A DNA stretch of 64,000 nucleotides from Comamonas thiooxydans (GCF_000964545.1 NZ_BBVD01000001.1:271917-335916); one strand, 5' to 3'. Positions 17,363 through 26,375 are shown, numbered from the stretch's first letter. Made by a program: numbers and translations. The notes: generated by a model from the letters alone, not told the origin.

Positions 17363-18133
17363 ATGCCCGCCATCCGCCTGTCCGACCGCGTTGCCCAGCA
17401 GCTGCTGGAGCTGATCCAGAGCACCCAGCTCCAGAGCGGCGCAAAGCTGCCGACCGAGCGGGCGCTGGCCGAGCAGCTGGGGGTCTCGCGCACGGCGCTG
17501 CGCGAGGCCATACAGAAGCTGGCCAGCCGCGGCGTGCTCGAAAGCCGCGTGGGCGCCGGCACCTTTGTCGGCTCGCGCGTGCCGCTGTGGCACGAGCAGG
17601 CCGTCGCACCGCTGGAATCCTTGCTGCGCGACGACCCCCAGTATCGCTACGACGTGCTGGAAGCACGCCAGGCGCTGGAGCTCAGCACTGCCTGGTATGC
17701 GGCCCAGCGTGCCACCGACAAGGACAGGGACCGCATCCGTCACTGCTTCGACGACATGCTGCGCCACCAGCAGGCGCGCGATGCCGCCAGCGCGGCCCGC
17801 TCCGATGCGCAGTTCCATCTGGCAATTGCCGAGGCTTCGCACAACGCCGTGCTGGTGCAGCTCATGGGCAGCCTCTTCGAGCTGGTGCTTGGCACCGTGG
17901 CCCAGAACCGGCGCCTGATGTTCGTGCATGATGATCTCTCGACGCTGGAGCATCTGACTGCACAGCACCGCAATCTCATGCAGGCCATTGTCGACGGCGA
18001 GCCGGAGCAGGCCAGAAGCGCTATCGGCCAGCACCTGGCCTATGTTCACGAAAAGCTGTCCGAGTCGGATGCCGAGGCGGCCCGACGCAAGCGGCTGGAT
18101 CGTTTTTCCTCTTCCTCCGCCATTTTTTCATGA
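17363..18133 (+). CDS. lldR: GntR/FadR-family transcriptional regulator LldR
   Basis: A 256-residue regulator with an N-terminal winged helix (about residues 1-72; LPTERALAEQLGVSRTALREAIQKL and the GAGTFVGS wing) and a C-terminal FCD ligand domain (about 95-230) carrying the metal/ligand residues in DAQFHLAIAEASHN and HLTAQHRNLMQAI. It is closely related in layout to E. coli LldR, which represses and activates lactate genes. The gene lies between lldP2 and lldD2; its last four bases overlap the lldD2 start (ATGA at 18130-18133), implying translational coupling. Start ATG 17363 begins just before the helix-turn-helix domain; no strong Shine-Dalgarno is visible. The likely targets are the two operators at 15418-15448 and 15531-15545. 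Confidence 0.9.
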   Translation: MPAIRLSDRVAQQLLELIQSTQLQSGAKLPTERALAEQLGVSRTALREAIQKLASRGVLESRVGAGTFVGSRVPLWHEQAVAPLESLLRDDPQYRYDVLEARQALELSTAWYAAQRATDKDRDRIRHCFDDMLRHQQARDAASAARSDAQFHLAIAEASHNAVLVQLMGSLFELVLGTVAQNRRLMFVHDDLSTLEHLTAQHRNLMQAIVDGEPEQARSAIGQHLAYVHEKLSESDAEAARRKRLDRFSSSSAIFS

Positions 18134-19266
18134 TCATCTCCTCTACCACCGACTACCGCGCGGCTGCGCAAAAGCGCCTGCCGCCCTTTCTATTCCACTA
18201 CCTCGACGGCGGTGCCTATGCCGAGAAGACGCTGGCCCGCAATGTCGACGACCTGGCCGACGTGGCCCTGCGCCAGCGCGTGCTCAAGGACATGAGCCAG
18301 CTGGACACCAGCATCGAGCTGTTCGGCGAGAAGTTCTCGATTCCCGTGGCGCTGGCTCCCGTGGGGCTGACCGGAATGTTCGCCCGCCGTGGCGAAGTAC
18401 AGGCCGCCATGGCCGCTGATAAAAAGGGCATCCCCTTCACCATGTCCAGCGTCTCGGTCTGCCCCATCGAGGAAGTCGCGCCCAGGCTGGGCCGCCCGAT
18501 GTGGTTCCAGCTCTATGTGCTCAAGGACCGGGGCTTTATGAAGAACGCGCTGGAGCGAGCCCAGGCCGCCGGCGTCTCCACCCTGGTCTTCACCGTGGAC
18601 ATGCCCGTGCCTGGCGCCCGCTACCGCGATGCGCATTCGGGCATGAGCGGCCCCAACGCCGCCATGCGCCGCTACCTGCAGGCCGTGACCCATCCGCACT
18701 GGGCCGTGGACGTGGGCCTGATGGGGCGCCCGCACACGCTGGGCAATATCTCCACCTACAAGGGTCAGAACGTCTCGCTCGAAGACTATATGGGCTATCT
18801 GGGCGCGAACTTCGATCCCTCCATCTCGTGGTCGGACCTGGAGTGGATCCGCGACTTCTGGAAGGGTCCCATGCTCATCAAGGGCATCCTCGACCCCGAG
18901 GACGCCAGGGATGCGGTGCGCTTCGGCGCTGACGGCATCATCGTCTCCAACCACGGCGGGCGCCAGCTCGACGGCGTGCTCTCCTCGGCACGCGCCCTGC
19001 CTGCCATTGCCGATGCCGTCAAGGGCCAGATCAAGATCCTGGCCGACTCGGGCGTGCGCAACGGCCTGGACATCGTGCGCCTGCTGGCCCTTGGAGCAGA
19101 CTGCACCATGATAGGCCGCGCCTTCGTCTACGCGCTGGCTGCAGAAGGCGAAGCCGGCGTGACCAACCTGCTGAACCTGCTCGAAAAGGAAATGCGCGTG
19201 GCCATGACGCTGACCAGCGTCAAGAAGGTCTCGGAGATCACTGGCGATCTGCTGGTACGGGACTGA
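18130..19266 (+). CDS. lldD: L-lactate dehydrogenase (FMN), second copy
   Basis: A 378-residue membrane-associated FMN L-lactate dehydrogenase. The N-terminus starts MIISSTTDYRAAAQKRLPPF, as in E. coli LldD. The catalytic His275 lies in SNHGGRQLDG at the same residue number as I recall for the E. coli enzyme, and the FMN phosphate site is ILADSGVRNGLD. It oxidises L-lactate to pyruvate and feeds quinone. It is the last gene of lldP2-lldR-lldD2, starting on an ATGA overlap with lldR, and is followed by a strong hairpin. It is closer to the E. coli enzyme than is the copy at 12185-13363. Confidence 0.93.
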   Translation: MIISSTTDYRAAAQKRLPPFLFHYLDGGAYAEKTLARNVDDLADVALRQRVLKDMSQLDTSIELFGEKFSIPVALAPVGLTGMFARRGEVQAAMAADKKGIPFTMSSVSVCPIEEVAPRLGRPMWFQLYVLKDRGFMKNALERAQAAGVSTLVFTVDMPVPGARYRDAHSGMSGPNAAMRRYLQAVTHPHWAVDVGLMGRPHTLGNISTYKGQNVSLEDYMGYLGANFDPSISWSDLEWIRDFWKGPMLIKGILDPEDARDAVRFGADGIIVSNHGGRQLDGVLSSARALPAIADAVKGQIKILADSGVRNGLDIVRLLALGADCTMIGRAFVYALAAEGEAGVTNLLNLLEKEMRVAMTLTSVKKVSEITGDLLVRD

Positions 19267-19308
19267 TCCCGCACAGGCTCCGGCCCAGAGCCGGGCCTTG
19301 CGGGGATC
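19265..19308. terminator. GC-rich hairpin between convergent genes
   Basis: GATCCCGCA (19265-19273) pairs with TGCGGGGATC (19299-19308) with one bulge, and the interior holds a second short stem (GGCTC/GAGCC). No T-run follows, so it may act as a barrier rather than a classical terminator. It overlaps the 3' end of the convergent transporter gene. Confidence 0.55.
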
Positions 19309-20188
19309 AGCGCGCCGCCCCCTTCTGCCCCAGCCAGATGCCGCCCAGGACCAGGGCCACGCCCGCCATCTGCACGGTCGTCAGCGTCTGGTCCAGGAAC
19401 ACCCACCCCAGCAAAATCGCCGTCAGCGGACTCAGAAAACCCAGCTGCGCCACCATGTTCGGCTCCAGCCGGGCAATGCCGCGAAACCACAGCACATAGG
19501 TCAACGCCGCGCCCACCAGACCCAGCCAGGCCAGTCCGATCAGATGGCCGGGTGTGGGCGCCGGAAAATCCGGTCCGGCCCACAACGCCACCGGCAGCAG
19601 CAACAGGCCGCCGGCCGTGAGCTGCCAGGCGGTGAAGGTCAGCAGTGGCACGGGCGGGCGCCACTTGCGCGTGAGCACCGTGCCGCAGGCCATGGAAAGC
19701 GCTGCTGCCAGGCCTGCCGCAATACCTGTCGCATCCAGCGCCACGCCGGGCGTGAGCACCAGCAGGGCCACGCCCGCCAGTCCGGCCAGGGCTGCGAGCA
19801 CCGAGGCCGGTCGCAGCGCACTGCCCAGCACCCAGGCCGCGAGAAACACCACCACCAGCGGCTGCACGGCCCCGACGGTGGCGGCCGCCCCGCCCGGCAG
19901 ACGGTAGGCCGAGACGAACAGCATGCTCCAGAACACCGAGAAATTGAGCGCTCCCAGGATGAACACCCGCAACCACCACATGCCCTGCGGCAGGCGCCGT
20001 GCAAATGCCAGCAACAACAGGCCTGCGGGCAGCGCGCGCAGCAGGGCCACGGTCATCGCGGGCACCTGCGGCAGCAGCTGCGTGGTGACGATATAGCTGC
20101 TGCCCCAGATGGCGGGCGCCAGCCCTGTCAGCAGCAGATCCCATGCCCGGGTCTGCCCCGGTGTTCGCACCGCTTGCCGGGCGCTCAT
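19307..20188 (-). CDS. DMT-superfamily (EamA) transporter
   Basis: A 293-residue ten-segment EamA-type exporter: PAIWGSSYIVTTQLLP in the first segment, LRALPAGLLLLAFARRLP after the second, and an internal repeat ending LVGAALTYVLWFRGIARLEP. This resembles the YdcZ/YedA/RarD-like drug and amino acid efflux group, without a known substrate. Start ATG 20188 overlaps the nitroreductase stop by four bases, so the two genes form a coupled pair. The longer open frame upstream lies inside the nitroreductase gene and was rejected. Confidence 0.85.
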   Translation of the reverse strand: MSARQAVRTPGQTRAWDLLLTGLAPAIWGSSYIVTTQLLPQVPAMTVALLRALPAGLLLLAFARRLPQGMWWLRVFILGALNFSVFWSMLFVSAYRLPGGAAATVGAVQPLVVVFLAAWVLGSALRPASVLAALAGLAGVALLVLTPGVALDATGIAAGLAAALSMACGTVLTRKWRPPVPLLTFTAWQLTAGGLLLLPVALWAGPDFPAPTPGHLIGLAWLGLVGAALTYVLWFRGIARLEPNMVAQLGFLSPLTAILLGWVFLDQTLTTVQMAGVALVLGGIWLGQKGAAR

Positions 20189-20805
20189 GCGAACTCCAGC
20201 ACCTGCTCCAGCGGCCGGCGCGGCTTCTGCGGCCAGTTGCCGGCTGCTGCACGGCCCACGGTGACAAGCATCACCGGAACCTCCTCGCGCGCCAGACCGA
20301 AGCTCGATGTCACGCCTTCGGCGTCGAAGCCCGTCATCGCACAGGACGCCAGACCCATGGCCTGCGCCGCGTGCATCAGCGTCATGGCGCCGAAGCTGGC
20401 CGAGCGCAGGGCCTCGTCGCGCACCGCCTGCGCGCTGGCGTACTGCTGCTGCGCGGCCTGCAGCCATCCCTGCGCCATGGCGGCAGGCATGAAGCCCCCG
20501 TCCACAAAGGGCTGCAGCCGTTCGGCCAGCGCCTCGGGGTCGGCCAGCACGCCGCAGACGATGACGCAGACGGCCGCCTCCTGCACCTTGGCCTGATCCT
20601 GGGCCAGAGCGCGCAGCCTGGCTTTGGCTGCGGGCGTGCGCACGGCGATGAAGCGCCAGTTCTGAAGGTTGTAGGCCGTGGGTGCGCGCGTGGCCAGTTG
20701 AACCAGCCGCGCTATCTCGGCATCGGCCAGGCTGTGGGAGTCATCGAAGCGGTTGGCCGAGATGCGCTGCTCGATGAGAGCGAGTGTGGGGTGAGGGGTA
20801 GTCAT
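20185..20805 (-). CDS. Nitroreductase-family flavoprotein
   Basis: A 206-residue FMN/NAD(P)H oxidoreductase of the nitroreductase fold. The FMN-binding start (ISANRF, then LATRAPTAYNLQNWRFIAV) and the later AMGLASCAMTGFD and VPVMLVTVGRAA segments are typical. Substrate is unknown; quinones, nitroaromatics or enoates are used by relatives. It is divergent from a LysR regulator with 80 nt between, which contains a perfect palindrome, and its stop overlaps the start of a DMT exporter. A LysR-controlled reduce-and-export pair is a reasonable inference. Confidence 0.85.
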   Translation of the reverse strand: MTTPHPTLALIEQRISANRFDDSHSLADAEIARLVQLATRAPTAYNLQNWRFIAVRTPAAKARLRALAQDQAKVQEAAVCVIVCGVLADPEALAERLQPFVDGGFMPAAMAQGWLQAAQQQYASAQAVRDEALRSASFGAMTLMHAAQAMGLASCAMTGFDAEGVTSSFGLAREEVPVMLVTVGRAAAGNWPQKPRRPLEQVLEFA

Positions 20806-20820
20806 GGCATGACTGTAGAT

Positions 20821-20835
20821 AATTCACCCTGAATT
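20821..20835. promoter_or_regulatory. Palindrome in the divergent nitroreductase/LysR intergenic region
   Basis: AATTCA-CCC-TGAATT is a perfect 6-3-6 inverted repeat between the two divergent starts. It is a candidate binding site for the LysR protein, although its spacing is not the strict T-N11-A form. Confidence 0.5.
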
Positions 20836-20885
20836 GATAATTGGCTTTTATAAAAACAAACCATTCACCAACAGAGAAGAATCAC

Positions 20886-21779
20886 ATGGACCGACTGACC
20901 GCCTTGCAAGTCTTTCATCGCGTCGCGCAGCGCGGCAGCTTTGCCGAGGCGGGCCGCAGCCTGGGCCTGTCGCCAGCCGCGATCAGCAAAAACATCGCCG
21001 AGCTGGAGGCCCATGTGGGCACGCGCCTGATCCAGCGCACCACACGGCGCATGGCGCTGACGGAAGAAGGCCGCCTGTATCTCGAGCATGTCACGCGGGC
21101 GCTGGATGCGCTGGCCGATGCCGACTCGGCGCTATGCCCCTTCAAGGCCGCGCCCAGCGGCCTGCTCAAGGTCAGCGCACCCATGACATTCACGCTGACG
21201 CAGATGTCTTCCGCCATTCCCGCCTTCCTGGAGCGCTACCCCGAGCTGCAGCTGGACCTGCACCTGGACGATCGGCGCGTCGACATCGTGCGCGAAGGCT
21301 TCGATCTGGCCATACGCGGCAGTGACCGGCTCGAGGACTCCTCGCTGATCGCGCGTCCGCTGACAAGCATGTCGCATGTGCTGTGCGCCACTCCCGGCTA
21401 TTTCGAAAAGCGCGGCCGCCCGCACACGCCTGCCGACCTCAACGGCCTGGAGCACATACGCTTCAGCCTCTCGGGCCATGCGGATGCCTGGGAATTCGAG
21501 CAAGGCGGGCACATGGAGAGCGTGGCAGTCAACGCGCGCTATTCGGTGTCCTCAAGCCTGGCAGTGCGCGACGCACTGCGCGCGGGCTTTGGCGTCAGCC
21601 TGATCCCGCGGCCCTATGTCGAGGAAGACCTGCGCACGGGCCGGCTGCAGGCCGTCCTGGAGGACTGGAGCACGGTGAAGACCACGCTCTATGCGATTTA
21701 TCCATCACGCCAGCATGTGACGCCCAAGCTGCGCGCGCTGCTGGACTTTCTGGTCGCGCAGTTCGATTCCGGCAACTGA
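20886..21779 (+). CDS. LysR-family transcriptional regulator
   Basis: A 297-residue LysR regulator. The winged helix-turn-helix spans about residues 1-60 (MDRLTALQVFHRVAQRGSFAEAGRSLGLSPAAISKNI), followed by the effector domain with typical DIVREGFDLAIRGSD and SLAVRDALRAGFGVSLIP segments, as in the CrgA/DsdC-like subgroup. Start ATG 20886 has AGAGAAG about 6 nt upstream and begins directly at the DNA-binding domain. It is divergent from the nitroreductase gene, the classical arrangement for a LysR protein and its target. Confidence 0.9.
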   Translation: MDRLTALQVFHRVAQRGSFAEAGRSLGLSPAAISKNIAELEAHVGTRLIQRTTRRMALTEEGRLYLEHVTRALDALADADSALCPFKAAPSGLLKVSAPMTFTLTQMSSAIPAFLERYPELQLDLHLDDRRVDIVREGFDLAIRGSDRLEDSSLIARPLTSMSHVLCATPGYFEKRGRPHTPADLNGLEHIRFSLSGHADAWEFEQGGHMESVAVNARYSVSSSLAVRDALRAGFGVSLIPRPYVEEDLRTGRLQAVLEDWSTVKTTLYAIYPSRQHVTPKLRALLDFLVAQFDSGN

Positions 21780-21802
21780 GCCTCCGGGTCATTGGCTAGC
21801 CT

Positions 21803-24220
21803 TCAGCGCCGGCGTTGACTCTGGATCTGTTCCGGCCCGGCCACCAGGGCGCCGGCACCGCGCACCTCGAGCGCGATGCTGTCCAGCACCTTGCCGGAGG
21901 CATCGAGCAGCTCCAGCCTGTGACGCCCCGGCCAGGGCAGCCAGCCCAGCTGACTGCCGCGCCCCAGCTCGCGCTGCACTTCTCGCATCACGGGTTGAGC
22001 GTTCTTGTCTGCTGTGGCCGGCGCTCCATATTGCCGGGTCACCAGCCGCCAGCGCAAGCTGCTGTCGCGCCAGTCCTGCTCGGCCGCCATGCCGGCCTGG
22101 CGCGCCACCATCTGCACGCGCTGGCTGTCGGGCGGAATATCGGGGTCCAGCGCCAAAATGGTGCCATTGGCCGGGCGCGAGATACGCACAGCGGCCGCAG
22201 CCGCGGCACTGCCGGACTTGCTGGCTTTTTGCCTTGCTAGGTTTTTCCGTTCCGTGCCGCCAGCCACATGATCCATGGCAAACAGTGATTGCTCGGTCCC
22301 TGCCACAAACCATTCGCCGCGTGCACTTTCGATAGGCATGCCGCCGCTTGCCAACGCACCGAACTGCACTTGCTGCTGCAGCACGCCGACCGGAGCCCTG
22401 GGCGCGCGGCTGGACAGGTTGCGATGCAAGAAGCCCATGATATCGGCCCATATGGGCGCTGCGCCGCTGGTGCCGCTGACCGAATGCATGGCCTCGCCAC
22501 CCGCATTGCCCACCCAGACGCCCACGGTGTAGCGCTCGGACCAGCCCACGGCCCAGTTGTCGCGCATATCCTTGCTGGTGCCGGTTTTCACGGCCGTCCA
22601 GAAGCGCGTGGCCAGCACGCTGTCCGTGCCGAACGTCGGGGCCCGCGCCATATTGTCGGAGAGAATGTCGCCCACGATAAAAGCTGCCCGCGCATCCAGT
22701 GCCTGCACCGCGTCGTCGCCGGTTTTGCCGCCGGCCTTGCGGCTTTCAGTCTGAGGCAAGGCCCAGCTCACGGGACGATATTGACCGCTATTGCCCAGTG
22801 CCCGATAGGCATTGGTCAGATTGAGCAGCGCGACCTCGCTGCTGCCCAGCGCCAGGCTGAAGCCGTAATAGCCCCCGCTTTCACGCAGCGGCAGACCCAG
22901 TTTTTTGAGCTGCTCGAAGAAGGCGTCGGGCGTGACCATGACCAGCGTGCGCACCGCAGGCACATTGAGCGAGGACGCCAGCGCCGTGCGCGCCGACACC
23001 CAGCCCTTGAAGCGCCGGTCGTAGTTCTGCGGAATGTAGAGGCCGTTCTGCGTGGGAATATGGGCCGATGAATCCTCGATCAGCGAGGCGGCCGTGATGC
23101 GCTTTTCGGCAATCGCCTGGGCGTAGAGAAACGGCTTGAGCGTGGAGCCGGGCTGACGCAGCGCGGTCACGCCATCGACCTCGGACGCCTGGCTCAGCGT
23201 TCCTGAGGAGCCCACCCAGGCCAGAATCTCGCCTGTTCGGTTGTCCAGCACCACGGTCGCACCATCTTCCACATTGCGGCCCTGCAGCTCGCGCAGATGC
23301 TGCTGCAGGCTGGCCACGGCAAAGCGCTGCAAGGGTGCGCTCAAGGTTGATCGCACCTGCTCCTGCCCCCTGTTCTGGGGCAGCGCCAGCCAGCGCCGTG
23401 CGAAATGCGGGGCCACGCCCTCGCTGGCCAGCCATTGACGCCGCTGCAGAACGCTGGAGGTGTAGAGCTGCATGGCCGAGCAATCCCTGGCCGCCACATC
23501 ATCGGGCACCATCACCTGCAGCACGCCGCAGGCACGCTGGGCCACCCGCTCCACCGAGGCATTGGGTGCCCGCACCAGGGCTGCGGCAATGGCGGCCTCG
23601 CGCGCGTCCAGCCCGTGTGCGGCCTTGCCGTACAGGCTTTGCGACAGCGCAGCGATACCCACGATCTCGCCGCGGAACGGCACCAAGTTCAGATAGGCCT
23701 CGAGAATTTGGTCCTTGCGCCAGCGCCTGTCCAGCACCTGGGCCGCCACAGCCTGCCCCACCTTCTGCACCACGCTGCGCCCACCCGGTCCCTGACGCCA
23801 GTCTCCATCCAGCAGACCGGCGAGCTGCATGGTGATGGTGCTCGCGCCGCGCGTGCGTGTGTTCCAGAGGTTGCCCCAGGCAGCTGCGGTGACGGCAGCC
23901 CAGTCCACGCCGCTGTGCTCGTAGAAACGCTTGTCCTCGCTGAGCACCAGGGCCGTGCGCAGTGCCGGCGAAACATCGGCCAGAGCCACCCAGGGTCCGC
24001 GGCGCACCGTGCTGTCGGTGCGCAAACGCTGCAGCACCTCGCCTTCGCGCGAAAGCAGCAGGGTCTCCGACGAGCGATGGTCGCTGCGCACCTCGTCATA
24101 GCTGGGCACGGCTTGGCTGCTGGCGGCAAGACCCAGCCACAAGGCGGCCGTCATGCCAACGGCTCGCCAGGACGGCTTCATTCTCGAGGGCTGGAAATAC
24201 CGCTGCATGCCTTGTTTCAT
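21803..24220 (-). CDS. pbpC: Penicillin-binding protein 1C
   Basis: An 805-residue bifunctional peptidoglycan enzyme. A short N-terminal hydrophobic segment (about 20-38) anchors or exports it. The GT51 glycosyltransferase domain carries the catalytic Glu95 in SEDKRFYEHSGVDW and the RGASTITMQLAGLL motif. The transpeptidase domain has S359-TLK, S417-LN and K545-TG. The C-terminal BiPBP_C domain (about 710-795) is the PBP1C hallmark. In many proteobacteria pbpC sits directly beside the large alpha-2-macroglobulin gene; here that gene is at 30883-36894 on the same strand, with an ABC transporter unit between. It is followed by convergent lysR only 23 nt away. Confidence 0.93.
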   Translation of the reverse strand: MKQGMQRYFQPSRMKPSWRAVGMTAALWLGLAASSQAVPSYDEVRSDHRSSETLLLSREGEVLQRLRTDSTVRRGPWVALADVSPALRTALVLSEDKRFYEHSGVDWAAVTAAAWGNLWNTRTRGASTITMQLAGLLDGDWRQGPGGRSVVQKVGQAVAAQVLDRRWRKDQILEAYLNLVPFRGEIVGIAALSQSLYGKAAHGLDAREAAIAAALVRAPNASVERVAQRACGVLQVMVPDDVAARDCSAMQLYTSSVLQRRQWLASEGVAPHFARRWLALPQNRGQEQVRSTLSAPLQRFAVASLQQHLRELQGRNVEDGATVVLDNRTGEILAWVGSSGTLSQASEVDGVTALRQPGSTLKPFLYAQAIAEKRITAASLIEDSSAHIPTQNGLYIPQNYDRRFKGWVSARTALASSLNVPAVRTLVMVTPDAFFEQLKKLGLPLRESGGYYGFSLALGSSEVALLNLTNAYRALGNSGQYRPVSWALPQTESRKAGGKTGDDAVQALDARAAFIVGDILSDNMARAPTFGTDSVLATRFWTAVKTGTSKDMRDNWAVGWSERYTVGVWVGNAGGEAMHSVSGTSGAAPIWADIMGFLHRNLSSRAPRAPVGVLQQQVQFGALASGGMPIESARGEWFVAGTEQSLFAMDHVAGGTERKNLARQKASKSGSAAAAAAVRISRPANGTILALDPDIPPDSQRVQMVARQAGMAAEQDWRDSSLRWRLVTRQYGAPATADKNAQPVMREVQRELGRGSQLGWLPWPGRHRLELLDASGKVLDSIALEVRGAGALVAGPEQIQSQRRR

Positions 24221-24300
24221 GTCTTTGTGCGCTGTTGAAAGTCAGCAGGCATTGTCCCAAAGATGGCACGGCAAACTGTCCGCTCAGACAAGCGGCAATA

Positions 24301-24328
24301 AAAAAGCGGCTCCAGCGAGCCGCTTTTT
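24301..24328. terminator. Terminator between the HdeD-like gene and pbpC
   Basis: AAAAAGCGGCTC (24301-24312) pairs with GAGCCGCTTTTT (24317-24328) around a 4-nt loop. On the minus strand it ends the HdeD-like gene upstream of pbpC. Confidence 0.9.
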
Positions 24329-24348
24329 CCGGAACCACTGCCTTTTCT

Positions 24349-24906
24349 TCAGGCCGTGAACTTCTTGATCTTGAACGCCAGTATCACCATCAGCACGCCA
24401 AAGATGACGGCATAGGTCGCCAGCACCCACAGCATGGCCATCATGCCCGCGCCGGGTTGCATCAGCACGAAGATGCCGAAAAGCACCGAGAGCAGCCCCC
24501 CGAGCACCAGCACCCATTCGCCTTGAATTTCCTTGCGCAGACGCAGCGCCGCGACGATCTGCAGCACACCGGTCATCAAGGCCCAGACGCCGATATAGAT
24601 AGTCAGAACCAGCGCGGTAATCGCAGGGTTGATGACCGTGAGCACCCCCACCACCACACCCGTCAGCCCCCACAGCAAAACCACCCACCAGTGGCGCGAC
24701 TGCTGGCGGCTCTTGATGGCGGTGTAGATGCCTAGCAGGCCGTCGACAAACACATAGGCGCCAAACACCAGCACCAGCGCGGCGGCGGACGCCGCAGGCT
24801 GCATCCAGGTCAGCACGCCGAAGATGATGGCGGCGGCGCCGCGCAGCAACAGCACCCACCAGCTACGGTGCAACATGATGGACATGGACGGAATTTCTAC
24901 AGGCAT
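24349..24906 (-). CDS. HdeD-family (DUF308) membrane protein
   Basis: A 185-residue protein with six hydrophobic segments arranged as three helix pairs, each followed by a short RxxxxxxHWW or RLRKEIQGEW-like turn, the pattern of HdeD/DUF308. In E. coli HdeD is linked to acid resistance at high cell density; the function here is unknown. The start at 24906 has a GAGAGGAG ribosome site about 6 nt upstream. It has its own terminator and about 105 nt of upstream space, so it is probably a single-gene unit. Confidence 0.85.
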   Translation of the reverse strand: MPVEIPSMSIMLHRSWWVLLLRGAAAIIFGVLTWMQPAASAAALVLVFGAYVFVDGLLGIYTAIKSRQQSRHWWVVLLWGLTGVVVGVLTVINPAITALVLTIYIGVWALMTGVLQIVAALRLRKEIQGEWVLVLGGLLSVLFGIFVLMQPGAGMMAMLWVLATYAVIFGVLMVILAFKIKKFTA

Positions 24907-25012
24907 GAAGACTCCTCTCTTTTAGAACGTGTTTACGTTCTCAGGGTTTCACAACAGTGCGACTTGTGCAGCCACTCGTCTCTCGACTCCAGCTCCGAAC
25001 CTAGCAACAAGC

Positions 25013-25888
25013 TCAGTCCAGCGTCAACATCACAGGCTGGTGGTCAGACGCCTGTGTGGCGCTGTCAACACTCCAAGTGTGCACTCTCTGACACAAGCTG
25101 TCGCTGACCCATATCAAGTCACATGCCCCAGGCTCTGCTCCCCAGGTTCGATCCACTAGTCTGAAGGTCGGAGGCTGCGGTTGTCCGGGATACAGCACAT
25201 CCCAGCTATTGCGCCACTGCCCGGCCTGCAGACAGCCTTCCTCACCAGCAGCCCAAGGTGCGGACAGAACGGTATATTCGGGCTCGTGCGGCTCGAAGTT
25301 GAAATCCCCGCAAAGCACGGCATGACGGGTATGCGGCTTGGTTTGATAGGGCGAGCCATCGTTGGCCGGCTGGGGCGAGGCATCCGCCAGCGCACAGGCC
25401 TGCATCTGCAGGGCACGCAGTGCGCCGGCCTGCGCCATGCGCTGAAGCGTCGAGAAATATTCGAGATGCGTGGTCATGATGCGCACCGGCCCCAGCGCCG
25501 CGTCATCGACCGTGACCACGGAACACATGCGCTGCATGCAGCGCATATCGGCTTCTGCCGGCATGGGCAGCAGATAGTGCTGAACCAGCAGCACCGGCAG
25601 CCGCGTGGCAATCAGATTGCCAAAACGCTGATGGCCCCGGGGCGTGAACTCATCGACCGATGCGCCAAAGAAAATCTGCCAGCCCGGCAACAGCGCCTTC
25701 AGCTCGGCCAACTGGTCGCCGGGCCTTCCTTGCAGATCGGGGTAGTTGACGGCGATTTCCTGCATGCACAGCACATCCAGACCGCCGGACTGCTCGCCCA
25801 TTTGCAGCGCGTGGCGCACGATGCGTTCCACACTGACCAGTCCATCCATGCCGCAGCACCATTGCACATTCCAGGTCAGGATATTCAT
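25013..25888 (-). CDS. Endonuclease/exonuclease/phosphatase (EEP) family hydrolase
   Basis: A 291-residue metal-dependent phosphoesterase of the EEP fold. Visible catalytic motifs in order: TWNVQW (Asn), CMQEIA (Glu), HAVLCGDFNFEP (Asp/Asn) and ASDHQPVML (Asp-His at the C-terminus). No signal peptide is seen, so it acts in the cytoplasm. Family members cleave DNA, phospholipids or phosphodiesters. It lies 66 nt after the VOC gene and downstream of the UgpCBAE-like importer on the same strand, so a phosphodiester-processing role linked to that importer is possible but unproven. Start ATG 25888 is chosen because the fold begins right there. Confidence 0.8.
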   Translation of the reverse strand: MNILTWNVQWCCGMDGLVSVERIVRHALQMGEQSGGLDVLCMQEIAVNYPDLQGRPGDQLAELKALLPGWQIFFGASVDEFTPRGHQRFGNLIATRLPVLLVQHYLLPMPAEADMRCMQRMCSVVTVDDAALGPVRIMTTHLEYFSTLQRMAQAGALRALQMQACALADASPQPANDGSPYQTKPHTRHAVLCGDFNFEPHEPEYTVLSAPWAAGEEGCLQAGQWRNSWDVLYPGQPQPPTFRLVDRTWGAEPGACDLIWVSDSLCQRVHTWSVDSATQASDHQPVMLTLD

Positions 25889-25954
25889 CTTGTCGCGTCT
25901 TTCCAGATTGAAAGTGGCTGAAGCCCCGGCAGCCACCATTTTTACAGCAGCTGA

Positions 25955-26341
25955 TCAGGCCAAGTTCTCGCGCAACTGGAACACATTGCCTTCCTTGTCC
26001 ATGGCATTGCAGGCCGCAAAGCCAGGACCTTGCCAACGCTCGTCAAACACCTGTCCGCCCAGCGCCTGTGCAGCGCTTTCGGCTTCGGCAATCGCCGGCA
26101 CGGTGACGAAGAACTTGAGCGCCACATCGGCACGGCGCTGCGGTGGCGTGCCGATCTTGACCCGCGCCGCAATCTCGGCAGGCAGGGCGTGAATCACCAG
26201 TTGCAGGGCTGCGGACTCCAGCACGATGACGTGCGCATCTTCATGCAGTCGCCGCATGCCCAGAACCCGCTCATAGAAGCCTGCCAGACTCTGGAAATCC
26301 TTGGCATAAATCAGCACACCAGCAGCAGCGGGACCGGGCAT
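25955..26341 (-). CDS. VOC-superfamily (glyoxalase/bleomycin-resistance fold) protein
   Basis: A 128-residue two-repeat VOC protein: LIYAKDFQSLAGFYERVLGM at the start and FDERWQGPGFAACNAMDKEGNVFQLRE at the end. The role cannot be set from sequence; relatives include glyoxalases, dioxygenases and binding proteins. Start ATG 26341 has GAGGAG about 7 nt upstream. It begins 34 nt after the UgpE-like permease stop, so it is probably in the same transcript. Confidence 0.8.
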   Translation of the reverse strand: MPGPAAAGVLIYAKDFQSLAGFYERVLGMRRLHEDAHVIVLESAALQLVIHALPAEIAARVKIGTPPQRRADVALKFFVTVPAIAEAESAAQALGGQVFDERWQGPGFAACNAMDKEGNVFQLRENLA

Positions 26342-26375
26342 CGTCAACTCCTCAAATGGTTTGACTGTATCCCAG

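Noticed and set aside
12185..19266. Recent tandem duplication of the lactate genes
   Set aside because: The paralogues differ throughout and in arrangement, so a recent duplication is unlikely.
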